A DNA stretch of 64,000 bases from Halorussus salinus (GTDB lineage Archaea > Halobacteriota > Halobacteria > Halobacteriales > Haladaptataceae): NCBI RefSeq assembly GCF_004765815.2, contig NZ_SBIS02000007.1, forward strand, positions 372,001 to 436,000, given 5' to 3'. Each line of letters begins with the position of its first letter. Position 1 is the stretch's first letter. A program made the translations under genes and the position numbers. Of this stretch, positions 54,503 through 63,161 are shown one piece after another. The notes under the pieces are model-generated. The model saw nothing but the letters and a program-made list of their open reading frames with translations, was not told where the DNA came from and did no database searches.

Positions 54503-54784
54503 CTACACCTCGTCGTCGGGGTCGCGCCTGTCGGCCATCCGGGCGGCCTCGTCGGCGTATCGCTTCCGGCGCTCGGTCTTCTCGACCGCTTCGAGGCGGT
54601 CGGGAGCCACGTCGAGCGCGGCGGTCACCGGGTCGAGGAGAACCCGTTTGTTCCGGTGTTCGCGGACGAACCGCTCGCCGTCGGGCGTGGCGTACGTGAC
54701 GACGATGGTGTGTTCGTCCTGCGCGTAGGTTCGTTCGACCATCCAGACGCGAACCGGCTCGTCTTCGAGCGTCTCGGTCGGCAT
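54503..54784 (-). CDS. Conserved hypothetical basic protein
   Basis: 93 residues with three predicted strands (VRVWMVERTY, HTIVVTYATPDG) and a charged C-terminal helix rich in Arg/Glu. No motif or TM. It is convergent with the HalOD1 gene, 16 bp apart. It may be a haloarchaeal-specific family. Confidence 0.65.
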   Translation of the reverse strand: MPTETLEDEPVRVWMVERTYAQDEHTIVVTYATPDGERFVREHRNKRVLLDPVTAALDVAPDRLEAVEKTERRKRYADEAARMADRRDPDDEV

Positions 54785-54926
54785 GTTCCGTGTCGGTGGT
54801 TCTCGGTCGGCGAGGTTAGGTTCGGTCCCGAACCTGTGCGGGCGGGCGATTCGGGTCCGCTCTCGCGACGCCCGACGAAACTGCCCGACGCCTTATGCTA
54901 CTGCGTCACGTAGTCCGCCGAGACCG

Positions 54927-55823
54927 ATGGACGTGAACTGCGAGGAGTGCGCCGGGTGTTGCATCGACTGGCGAGCAATCGCGCCCGTCGCGAGCGACCA
55001 CGAGCGACGCGGCCCGCGCGAACCGCTGGACGACGCTTACAACCTCGTCCCGCTGACCCGCGACGATACGCGGGCACTCCTCGACGCCGGACTCGCCGAC
55101 GCGCTGACGCCGCGGCTCTGGCGCGACGAGTCGGGCGTCGAAATCGACGGCGTGTCCGTCTCGGCCATCGACGGCAGGCCCGCCTTCTTCCTCGGGTTGC
55201 GCAAGCCGCCGAAACCGGTCGGGCCGTTCGGAACCGACCCGACGTGGCTCCCGACCTGCGTCTTCCTCGACCCGACGACGCTCCAGTGTCGGATTCACGG
55301 CGACGAGACCTACCCCGAGGAGTGCGCCGACTACCCCGGCCACAACCTGCAACTGGACCGCGAGACCGAGTGCGAGCGCGTCGAGGAGGCCTTCGGCGGC
55401 GACCGACTGGTGGACGACGACCCGCCCGAGGACTTACCGGGGTTCCTGTTGGGACCCCAAGCCGTCGGCCAGAAGGTGTTCGTCTTCCCCGACCCGGAGC
55501 GGCTCTCGGGCGTCGTTGGGCGAATCACCGACGACGAGTTGACCGACGACGACCGCGCGCTGTTCGTCGCGGCCGCAGTCGCGTCCGCGCCCGGCACGAC
55601 CGCGGTCAACCGCGAGCGATTCGAGAGCGCGCTCGCGACGGCCCGCGAAGCCGACTCGTGGGCGGGACGGGCTATCGCCGACTGGGAACGCCGCGCCGGA
55701 GGCGACGAGTCGGCGGCCGAAGACCGGGCGACGGGAGACAGCACTCCGGCCGCCGACCCGCGAGTCGCCGAGGAGGTCGAACTCGCGCGCGGCGCTCCCG
55801 AGACGCCGGGTTGGAACGAGTGA
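54927..55823 (+). CDS. YkgJ-family cysteine-cluster protein
   Basis: 298 residues. The N-terminal half has the zinc/iron-chelating pattern C-x2-C-x2-CC (CEECAGCC, 5-12), then CVFLD and CRIHGDETYPEECADYP, as in YkgJ/flagellin-methylase-like proteins. The C-terminal third is acidic and low in conservation. The ATG at 54927 starts MDVNCEECAGCC. A metal- or Fe-S-binding role is expected; exact function unknown. Confidence 0.85.
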   Translation: MDVNCEECAGCCIDWRAIAPVASDHERRGPREPLDDAYNLVPLTRDDTRALLDAGLADALTPRLWRDESGVEIDGVSVSAIDGRPAFFLGLRKPPKPVGPFGTDPTWLPTCVFLDPTTLQCRIHGDETYPEECADYPGHNLQLDRETECERVEEAFGGDRLVDDDPPEDLPGFLLGPQAVGQKVFVFPDPERLSGVVGRITDDELTDDDRALFVAAAVASAPGTTAVNRERFESALATAREADSWAGRAIADWERRAGGDESAAEDRATGDSTPAADPRVAEEVELARGAPETPGWNE

Positions 55824-55913
55824 GACGAAGCGTTAGGAAGATAGGCCGACCGTGACGGCCACGGTCGGTGCTACGCGACGCGAATACCGCGATACAGGAA
55901 TACTCACGAACCG

Positions 55914-56084
55914 CTACGTACCGGACTTTATCTCCTCGAACTTGTCGAGGAGGGCCTCCGCGGAGTCACCCGAATCGTATTCTACCGAACCGTGATAGGT
56001 CGTTCTGTCGTCGTCTTCGCTCACATCGACGGTGTTGTTCTTGCGTTCACGGCGCTCGTGTTCGTCTTCGTCATAGGCACCCAT
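55914..56084 (-). CDS. Small acidic DUF5786-family protein (paralogue)
   Basis: 56 residues, starting MGAYDEDEHERRERK and ending AEALLDKFEEIK, the same plan as the gene at 44281-44472: acidic N-part, then a short amphipathic helix. The presence of two copies in one window suggests a dispersed haloarchaeal family. MSMGAYDE (start 56090) is the alternative. Confidence 0.78.
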   Translation of the reverse strand: MGAYDEDEHERRERKNNTVDVSEDDDRTTYHGSVEYDSGDSAEALLDKFEEIKSGT

Positions 56085-56248
56085 TGACATGACAACCACA
56101 CTCATGGGTAAGCCTCGGCCGGTAATGAATGTAACGGATAATCACATTCTTTTCGCTCCTTGGAAGCAGGTCGAAATATATCGAGCGAGGGACGCGGAAC
56201 GCCAGTCGTGACACAAAACGTAAATCCCTCGCCGGGCTAGGACCGCTC

Positions 56249-57262
56249 GTGGCAAGTCCGCTCCGCTTTCGCCGCTCTACGGAGCGGTGGACCGACGAGA
56301 AGGTCGAACGCGACCTGTACGCTCCCCTAGACGAGAAGTTCGGTGCCGAGATGCCGACACCCCATTACCGTGGACCGTCGGGCTACGAGACCCGGCGCAT
56401 CGAGATGGACAACGGCGACCTCGCGCTGTTCTGCTGGAACGACGACGAGGCGTTCTGGCTCGGCAACACCGAGACGCCCTCCGCCCTCTGGCGCACCGAG
56501 AAGTACACCTTCGAGGAGATACCCTATTCGGTCGCGCGGTGGGCCCAGCGCGAACTGCTGGGCGACCTCCGAACCGAGGCCCCGTGGCTGGCCGACTACG
56601 ACCACCTCGCGTGGTTCTTCCTCCCGGTGCTGTTCTCGAAGGACGGCCGCGAGTCGTCCCGGACCTTCTTCCGGGACCACGCCGCAGGGTTCCCCGACGC
56701 GACCCGCGACGACGCGCTGGCGTTCTACGACGAGTTTCTGACCACCGGCGCGTTGGACGACCACCGCTACGAGATGGCGTCGAAACTCGGCACGAGTCCG
56801 CAGGTAGACCCCGTGCGGATGGCCTCGGCGATGAGCGAGTTCACCGCCGCGAAGCTGTTGACCGATGCCGGGTACGACGTGACGCCCGAGATAGAGGTCA
56901 CGACCGGCCACTCGCTGGACTTCCGGGCCGAATCGCCCGGAAACGGCCACGAGTCGCCGCTGGTCGAGGTCACGCGTCCCCGACCGCCGACGCGCCGCCA
57001 CGCCGACACGCCCGTCGCCGCGGTGCGCGAGACGGCCGAGACCAAGACCTCCGGGCAACTCCAGAAGCACGGCGGCGGCGCGGTGCTGTTCGTGGACTGC
57101 TCGGGGTTCCGCGACGACGAGTGGAACGCCGTCCGCGGCGAGCGACCCGCAGTGCGCCACCGCCCCGCGGTGGTCTTCCGGGCGCGACCCTCCGGTGAGG
57201 TCGAAGCCTATCGGAAGGGGTCGGTGCCGCTGGACCTCGGCGATGCCGTCGAGTGGGTGTAG
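56249..57262 (+). CDS. DUF5784-family protein, possible nuclease fold
   Basis: 337 residues. The C-terminal ~140 residues read FTAAKLLTDAGYDVTPEIEVTTG, DFRA and PLVEVTRP, an arrangement like the helix, D and E-x-K core of PD-(D/E)xK enzymes, with the lysine replaced by threonine. The N-terminal part is family-specific. GTG start at 56249. If nuclease-like, activity is doubtful because of the missing Lys. Family name from memory. Confidence 0.72.
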   Translation: MASPLRFRRSTERWTDEKVERDLYAPLDEKFGAEMPTPHYRGPSGYETRRIEMDNGDLALFCWNDDEAFWLGNTETPSALWRTEKYTFEEIPYSVARWAQRELLGDLRTEAPWLADYDHLAWFFLPVLFSKDGRESSRTFFRDHAAGFPDATRDDALAFYDEFLTTGALDDHRYEMASKLGTSPQVDPVRMASAMSEFTAAKLLTDAGYDVTPEIEVTTGHSLDFRAESPGNGHESPLVEVTRPRPPTRRHADTPVAAVRETAETKTSGQLQKHGGGAVLFVDCSGFRDDEWNAVRGERPAVRHRPAVVFRARPSGEVEAYRKGSVPLDLGDAVEWV

Positions 57263-57383
57263 CGAATCCCCAAAAACCTCGAAGCGGTTGCGGTCGCCGA
57301 CGCGCCGCGGTTGCGGTCGCCGTGCCGTTACGGTGCGTCACGGTGCTGTGCGGTTGCGGTGCGGAAGTCCGCCAGCAATTCTA
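57263..57383. repeat. Low-complexity GCGGTTGCGGT repeats
   Basis: Repeated units such as GGTTGCGGTCGCCG and CGGTGCTGTGCGG in the spacer (about 57284-57361). They are the complement-type of the GCACCGCGAC repeats at 40515-40627 and 58930-59030. No gene. Confidence 0.5.
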
Positions 57384-57547
57384 CCGCGAGCGAGGGAACG
57401 ACGTGACCGAGCGAGCGGACCAAGGAATCCCTCGAAGCCTCGCCGAGCGAAGCGAGGCGTGGCTGAGGGGGTGACGCCGTGTTTTTCATGAAAGTTTTGC
57501 AAGGGAGAAATCGCGGCGAAGCCGCGATTTCGACCGCAGGAAAAGTT
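57384..57547 (-). repeat. 3' structured repeat element, second copy
   Basis: Directly after the DUF5789 stop codon. A perfect 11-bp hairpin GAAATCGCGGC-GAA-GCCGCGATTTC (57507-57531) is flanked by imperfect complementary arms (GAAACTTTT / AAAACTTTC on the minus strand). Further on are GGTGACGCCGTGT (57470-57482) and GAGCGAGCGGACCAAGGAA (57409-57427), shared with the element after the thermosome gene, in the same orientation to the upstream gene. Confidence 0.65.
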
Positions 57548-57832
57548 TCAGAAGGAGACCTGCTCGGGACCGGTCGTGCCGAGCGTGGTCGGGTCGCGGT
57601 CGCTGTACCCCTTCCGGCCGATAGCCTTCGCGCTGACCGCCGAGTAGAGAAGCTCCTCGGCCTCGCTGGACGTGCCGAACGTCTCGGACTCGACGCGGCC
57701 GAACACGTCTGCCAGCGTCTCGGAGCCGTTCGGGAAGTCGAGTTCGTAGTCGCCGTAGGAGTCGGCGAGTTGGTCGGTCGTCGCGGGGTAGTCGTGGTCG
57801 CGGAGCAGTTCGGTCGCCTGTTGCAGTGGCAT
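57548..57832 (-). CDS. DUF5789-family small protein
   Basis: 94 residues. The N-terminal half (LQQATELLRDHDYPATTDQLADSYGD) is a small winged-helix-like or helical bundle motif of haloarchaeal DUF5789 (name from memory). No enzyme motif. ATG at 57832 is preferred; a GTG two codons earlier is possible. A conserved structured element lies at its 3' end. Confidence 0.75.
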   Translation of the reverse strand: MPLQQATELLRDHDYPATTDQLADSYGDYELDFPNGSETLADVFGRVESETFGTSSEAEELLYSAVSAKAIGRKGYSDRDPTTLGTTGPEQVSF

Positions 57833-57979
57833 CGGCACATTCTACATCAAAGTTAATGATAAAGCTTCCTGCGGAATGGCATTGAGGAATTTAAGGTGTC
57901 TAAGGACGTTGGGAGAGCGCGGGGCTCCTCGGCGGGGCGTAGCGAAGCGCTTTCGGGCACCCCGCTCGTTCTGCGGGGT

Positions 57980-58789
57980 ATGAGCGTCTTCGCGGACCTA
58001 CACGTCCACACGACCAACTCCGACGGCGAGATGCGCCTGTCGGAGGTGCCCGAGGCCGCCCGCGACGCGGGCGTCTCGGTCGTGGCGATTACCGACCACG
58101 ACCGCCTCCACCCCGAACTGCCGACGCCGGTCACGGCCTTCGAGGGCGTCACCGTCGTCCACGGCATCGAGTTGCGCGTCGAACCCCGAGGAGACGAGTA
58201 CGGCGGCGTCGGCGAGCGCGTGGACTTGCTGGGCTACGGCGTCACGCAGACCGACGCCCTCACCGACGAACTCGACCGCATTCAGGCCGACCGGAAGGAA
58301 CGCGGCCGGAAACTCATCGAGAACGTCGAGGAGTCCCTCGACATCGACCTCGACCTCGAACCCCGTGAGGGACTGGGGCGGCCCCACGTCGCCCGCGCCG
58401 TCGTGGACCACCCCGACAGCGGCTACGACGAGCCGAGCGCGGTGTTCGACGACCTCATCGGCAACGACGGCCCCTGCTTCGTCGCGCGCGATGTGACCTC
58501 GTTCGAGCGCGGCGTCGAACTGCTGGACGACGCCTGCGGACTCGTCGGCCTCGCACACCCGTATCGCTACGACGACCCCGAGGCGGCGCTCGAACTGACC
58601 CGCGAGTTGGACGCCGTGGAACGGTACTACCCCTACGACGAGGAGGTAGACCCGCGACCGGTCGAGCGCGCCATCGCCGAACACGACCTGATTCCGACCG
58701 GCGGGACCGACGCCCACGGCCGCGAACTCGGAACGGCCGGGTTGTCGAAACCCGAGTACCGTCACTTTCGCTCCTCGGTCAACCTGTAG
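57980..58789 (+). CDS. PHP-domain phosphoesterase
   Basis: 269 residues. The PHP metal motifs are present: DLHVHTTNSDGEM (6-18), AITDHDRLHPE, HGIELRV and, near the end, GGTDAHG. Such enzymes hydrolyse phosphate esters, for example of nucleotides or histidinol phosphate; the short single-domain type matches the YciV/RNase AM-like group, but the substrate is open. ATG at 57980 starts MSVFADLHVH. Confidence 0.9.
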   Translation: MSVFADLHVHTTNSDGEMRLSEVPEAARDAGVSVVAITDHDRLHPELPTPVTAFEGVTVVHGIELRVEPRGDEYGGVGERVDLLGYGVTQTDALTDELDRIQADRKERGRKLIENVEESLDIDLDLEPREGLGRPHVARAVVDHPDSGYDEPSAVFDDLIGNDGPCFVARDVTSFERGVELLDDACGLVGLAHPYRYDDPEAALELTRELDAVERYYPYDEEVDPRPVERAIAEHDLIPTGGTDAHGRELGTAGLSKPEYRHFRSSVNL

Positions 58790-59255
58790 ACGGGGCTCGA
58801 AACGGGAGAAGCACTTCTAAGCCGTGTTTTTGTTGCTTTGAGTTATTTACGTCCGTGTCTGTGCCCGCGTCCGTGTCTTCGCCGAACGAGCGTCGTCCCG
58901 GACGAGAGGGCGGACTTCGGGCTGGAGCGGCGGAGTTACCGCGACCGGACGGCACTGCGACGACGACCGCACCGCGACGGCGATCGCACCGCGACAAACT
59001 GCACCGCGACGGCGACCGCACCGCGCCCCGAACCTCCCCGCTTGCGCGCTCGGCCGCGCAGAACCGCGAGCGCGGCCGAGCGCACGGCGCATCCTATCGT
59101 CGGTCGAGAGGCGCGAACTCCGGTGGCTGGTGCGGTTCTCGAACACGGGACGGGACCGCTGGCGCGGCGCGAAGAACCGCGGACGCTCTCGCCGATTCGA
59201 CAGGTTCGATGGCCCGAACGCAGACGTTAAATTCCGTCAGCGACTACACCGTGAT
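58790..59255. repeat. Intergenic region with GCACCGCGAC repeats
   Basis: About 466 bp without a gene. From about 58930 to 59030 it is built of GCACCGCGAC, GGCGACCGCACC and related units. The right side carries ACGTTAAATTCC (59224-59235), a TATA-like element about 25 nt before the next gene. Confidence 0.55.
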
Positions 59256-59420
59256 ATGCGGTGTCACTACTGCGACCGGGACGCGGCGTTCGCGCCCGAG
59301 TTGAACGGCGTCCAAGTCGGCCTCTGCGACGCGCACTTCCGCGAGCAGTTCGAGTACCTCGCGGAGACCGACGCGCTGGCCTACCTGCGACAGGAGTTAG
59401 ACGTAGACCGGCCGGAGTAG
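59256..59420 (+). CDS. Small zinc-binding protein
   Basis: 54 residues with CHYC (3-6) and a C-x2-H in LCDAHF, a zinc finger of C2/CH type, then a helical tail (EQFEYLAETDALAYLRQEL). It resembles the haloarchaeal DUF6757 group (from memory). The ATG at 59256 is leaderless relative to the TATA-like box upstream. Confidence 0.75.
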   Translation: MRCHYCDRDAAFAPELNGVQVGLCDAHFREQFEYLAETDALAYLRQELDVDRPE

Positions 59421-59456
59421 CGACTCGCGGTCGTCGGGCGTCGGAAAGATTTTGAA

Positions 59457-59849
<393 letters not shown>

Positions 59850-59948
59850 TTAGGCCGGGCTAAAACCGAGGTACGAGGAGGGGATGGTCTGATACGAAAA
59901 GTTTGCCGACACGATACTTTAAATACTACCGGCCAGCGATAGCCAGCC

Positions 59949-60419
59949 ATGGAGAAGGTTCGAGTCGAAGATGTCGAGTCGCGCATCGGTCCCGCCGACG
60001 TGAAACGACCGCTGACGCGCGCGCTCGGCGCGACCGGCCTCGCGGTGAACTACTACGAACTCGCGCCGGGCGACAGTTTCGCGTTCGGCTACCACGCCCA
60101 CGGCGGCCAAGAGGAGGTCTTCTACGTCGAGTCGGGCACCGTCACCTTCGAGACCGAGGAGGGACCGGTCGCGGTCGGTCCCGGCGAACTCGTCCGGTTC
60201 GCGCCCGGCGAGTTCCAGCGCGGCGTCAACGAGGGCGACGAGCGGGTCGTCGCGCTCGCGCTGGGCGCGCCCAAGGAGAGCGGCGACCTCGACCTGCGCC
60301 GGGAGTGTCCCGACTGCGGCGAACGGACGCCCAACCGTATCGAGCGCGCCGACGACGAGGAGGGCGCGCTCGTCACGGTCTGCGAGGAGTGTGGCGCGGA
60401 GACCGGACGGTTCTCGTAG
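59949..60419 (+). CDS. Cupin with C-terminal zinc ribbon
   Basis: 156 residues. The cupin barrel (~30-110) has GYHAHGGQEEVFYVESG (metal ligands H-x-H, E) and GELVRFAPGEFQRGV. A C-terminal zinc ribbon follows with CPDC (~120) and CEEC (~146). The activity cannot be assigned; cupins may bind sugars or act as dioxygenases. TTTAAATAC box about 30 nt upstream suits a leaderless start. Confidence 0.85.
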   Translation: MEKVRVEDVESRIGPADVKRPLTRALGATGLAVNYYELAPGDSFAFGYHAHGGQEEVFYVESGTVTFETEEGPVAVGPGELVRFAPGEFQRGVNEGDERVVALALGAPKESGDLDLRRECPDCGERTPNRIERADDEEGALVTVCEECGAETGRFS

Positions 60420-60441
60420 GTGTCGCTCTCGCCGAAAACAG

Positions 60442-60666
60442 CTACTCGCGCTCGCACTTCGGGTCGGGACCGAACTGCGTCCACGCCAGTCCCAGCAGTC
60501 CGACCGTCAGCACCGTCACTAGCACCTGCGCGACGTTCGCCCCGAGTCCGCCCGCGACCGCACCGGTCGCCAGCGCGGCCCCGCCGACAGCCGACGTGCC
60601 GACACAGCAGAGGCTCGCCAGTCCGCCGATTCCGAGGAGTCGCCACGGAACGTCGCCGTCGGTCAT
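60442..60666 (-). CDS. Small two-TM membrane protein
   Basis: 74 residues. TM helices at ~8-38 and ~44-62 and a Cys pair LASLCCVGTSAV in the first, followed by a charged end (GPDPKCERE). Paired Cys within a small MerF/mercuric-transport-like fold is one possibility, but evidence is weak. Divergent from the aldo/keto reductase gene. Confidence 0.65.
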   Translation of the reverse strand: MTDGDVPWRLLGIGGLASLCCVGTSAVGGAALATGAVAGGLGANVAQVLVTVLTVGLLGLAWTQFGPDPKCERE

Positions 60667-60747
60667 GCCCGAGCCTTCGCGGGCGACCCCTTTCGCTCTT
60701 TTGCCGACGCGCGTAGCTTTTTCCGCCCGGCCGGACACGGAACGACC

Positions 60748-61539
60748 GTGACGACTATCCCCAGTCCCGGTCTCGGAACCTCGGGCAACGACGACCCCGA
60801 ACAGTGCGCCGAGACGGTCCGGCAGGCCCTCGACGTGGGCTACCGGCACGTCGATACGGCCCAGATGTACGACAACGAGGAGGCCGTCGGCGACGGCATC
60901 GCCGACAGCGACCTCCCGCGCGAGGAGGTCTTCCTCGCCACGAAGGTCCTGCCCGCGAACCTCGCGCCCGAAGACGTCCGCGAGACGACCGACGCGAGCC
61001 TCGACAGGCTCGGCACCGACTACGTGGACCTGCTGTACGTCCACTGGCCGATGAAGGCGTACGACGCCGACGAGACCCTGCCGGTGTTCGACGAGTTGTA
61101 CGACGAGGGCAAAGCCGAGAACGTCGCGGTCAGCAACTTCACGCCCGACCTGCTGGACGAGGCCCGCGAGATTCTGGACGCTCCCGTCGTGGCGAATCAG
61201 GTCGAGATGCACCCCCTGCTCCCCCAAGACGACCTGCTGGCGCACTGCCGGGAACGAGATGTCACCGTCGTCGCGTACTGCCCGCTGATGCAGGGCGAGG
61301 CGGGCGACGTGGACGTGTTGGCCGACATCGCGGACGAGCGCGACACGACGCCCGAGGCCGTCAGCCTCGCGTGGCTGAACCAGCGCGACGGCGTGGTCCC
61401 GATTCCGAAGGCGACCGGCGTCGAACACCTCCGGGCGAACTTCGACCCGCCCGAACTCTCCGAGGACGAGGTGGCGCGTATCGACGCGATAGAGGAGCGC
61501 GAGCGACTCGTGGACCCCGACGACGCGGCGTGGAACTGA
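60748..61539 (+). CDS. Aldo/keto reductase
   Basis: 263-residue NADPH-dependent (beta/alpha)8 barrel. Catalytic tetrad residues are visible: Asp and Tyr in DTAQMYDNE, Lys in LATKV, His in YVHWP. PIPKATGVEHLRAN is the cofactor-binding end. It begins with GTG at 60748. The real carbonyl substrate is unknown. Confidence 0.92.
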   Translation: MTTIPSPGLGTSGNDDPEQCAETVRQALDVGYRHVDTAQMYDNEEAVGDGIADSDLPREEVFLATKVLPANLAPEDVRETTDASLDRLGTDYVDLLYVHWPMKAYDADETLPVFDELYDEGKAENVAVSNFTPDLLDEAREILDAPVVANQVEMHPLLPQDDLLAHCRERDVTVVAYCPLMQGEAGDVDVLADIADERDTTPEAVSLAWLNQRDGVVPIPKATGVEHLRANFDPPELSEDEVARIDAIEERERLVDPDDAAWN

Positions 61540-61620
61540 CCCCGCGAGCAGAGCCAGCCGACGACGTTCTCCAGCCGTTCTGCCGTCCGACTTAATCGGT
61601 TCCGTCCCCATCACTGTCCT

Positions 61621-62670
61621 ATGACCGGTGGGGAGCCAGAGTCACAGGACGAGGTGGCCGAGACGTTACCGATGATAACCGAAGGGGCGGAGGTGGTGCT
61701 GGCCGAACCGATGGACGAGGACCGGAGCGACGAGATAGCGACGGAGGTTCGACAAACGCTCCGGAACCTCGGCGAGGAGGAACTGCTCGCCGAGGCGGGC
61801 GGGGACGGGAGTATCCAGTGGGACCGACTCCGGGAGGCGTGGGACGGCCACGACCCCTCCGACGCGCTGACGAACAAGCTCTCGACGCTCCGCCAGCGCG
61901 GCCAGCGCACCCACCCGTCGCTGATGCAGGTCCGGTTTCGGGAGGACGAGACCGACATCGACTTCGCGCCCGGCCAGTACGTCACGTTGCGCTACGACGA
62001 CACGCCCCGGCCCTACTCGGTCGCCTGCTCGCCCAACGAGAGCTACCTCGAAATGGCCATCCGGCGGGTCCCCGGCGGGACGCTGACCGGCGACCTCTGC
62101 GACGACGTGGATGCCGGGAAGGACGTGACTTTGCGCGGACCGAACGGCGACTTCACGCTACAGGAACCCTCCGAGCGCGACATGGTGTTTCTCTGCACGG
62201 GCACGGGGGTCGCGCCGTTCCGGAGCATGATAGACTACACCTTCGAGGAGGGCCGCGACGAACACGCGGGCACCGAGCGGGACCTCTGGCTCTTCCTCGG
62301 CACGGGGTGGAGAGACGACGTGGCCTACCGCGACCACCTCCAGCGACTGGACGACGAGCGCGACAACTTCCACTTCGTGCCGACCCTCTCGCGCGAGGAG
62401 TACCTCAGCGACTGGGACGGCGAGACTGCCTACGTCCAACAGACGCTCCTGAAGTACGTCGAGAGCGAGGCCGTCGAGGACGCCGACCTCCCGCCCGCGA
62501 TGGCCCGAGTCGCCGACGAATCGCCCAACTACGACATCGACGCGCGCATCGACCCCGAGAACGCCGAGGTGTACGCCTGCGGGACCAACGTCATGGTCGA
62601 GGGACTGCTCGACGCGGTCCGGAGCATCGGCGTGCCCGAAGAGTGGGTCGAGAGCGAAGGCTACGGATAG
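61621..62670 (+). CDS. Ferredoxin/flavodoxin reductase-like FAD protein
   Basis: 349 residues. After an acidic, unrelated ~90-residue extension comes a ferredoxin-NADP+ reductase module: FAD motif RPYSVACSP, then LCTGTGVAPFRSMI and the C-terminal CGTNVMVEGLLDAV for the nicotinamide. It transfers electrons between NAD(P)H and ferredoxin or similar carriers. The ferredoxin gene 2 kb upstream is a possible partner, on the opposite strand. Confidence 0.85.
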   Translation: MTGGEPESQDEVAETLPMITEGAEVVLAEPMDEDRSDEIATEVRQTLRNLGEEELLAEAGGDGSIQWDRLREAWDGHDPSDALTNKLSTLRQRGQRTHPSLMQVRFREDETDIDFAPGQYVTLRYDDTPRPYSVACSPNESYLEMAIRRVPGGTLTGDLCDDVDAGKDVTLRGPNGDFTLQEPSERDMVFLCTGTGVAPFRSMIDYTFEEGRDEHAGTERDLWLFLGTGWRDDVAYRDHLQRLDDERDNFHFVPTLSREEYLSDWDGETAYVQQTLLKYVESEAVEDADLPPAMARVADESPNYDIDARIDPENAEVYACGTNVMVEGLLDAVRSIGVPEEWVESEGYG

Positions 62671-62699
62671 GGAAATCGGAGAGGGACGGGACCACCGGT

Positions 62700-63137
62700 T
62701 CAGAGCGGTTCTACCTCGTCGCCGACCGAAATCTCGCCAGACTCGATTACGTCGGCTTCGAGACCGCCGCGGTGTAGTAGCGCGGAGACCGCGCCCTCCT
62801 CGGTCAGCGATTCGAGGTGGCCGCAGGGTTCACAGAGGTCGGTCCCCTCGCACACCACCTCGCCGACGCGGAATCGCTCGCCGACGAGGTGGTTCAGCGC
62901 GGCGTCGCTCGTGGTGACGTTGCGCCGATGCTCGCCGTCGTCCAAGTCGATGCCCTCCTCGGCGGCGGCGGCGAGTGCTTCGCGCTCGATGAGCGTGATG
63001 TCGGCCTTGTCTTTCCCGAAGTGGCGGTCCCCGCGCACGCCCTCGCCCGCGACGGCCTCGACCTCGTCGGTCGGTTCGGTCTCCTCGCCCGACTCGGGCG
63101 CGAGGTGGATGGCCTCGACGCGTCCAGTTCCGTCCAT
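62700..63137 (-). CDS. MOSC-domain protein
   Basis: 145 residues. VRGDRHFGKDKADITLIEREAL and NVTTSDAALNHLVGERFRVG, with the Cys in EGTDLCEPC, match the MOSC domain found in molybdenum-cofactor sulfurtransferases and small stand-alone proteins. The conserved Cys may carry persulfide. ATG at 63137 is chosen; the upstream extension of 8 residues is not family-like. Confidence 0.88.
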   Translation of the reverse strand: MDGTGRVEAIHLAPESGEETEPTDEVEAVAGEGVRGDRHFGKDKADITLIEREALAAAAEEGIDLDDGEHRRNVTTSDAALNHLVGERFRVGEVVCEGTDLCEPCGHLESLTEEGAVSALLHRGGLEADVIESGEISVGDEVEPL

Positions 63138-63161
63138 ACTCGGGACTCTGGCCGGAGCCAC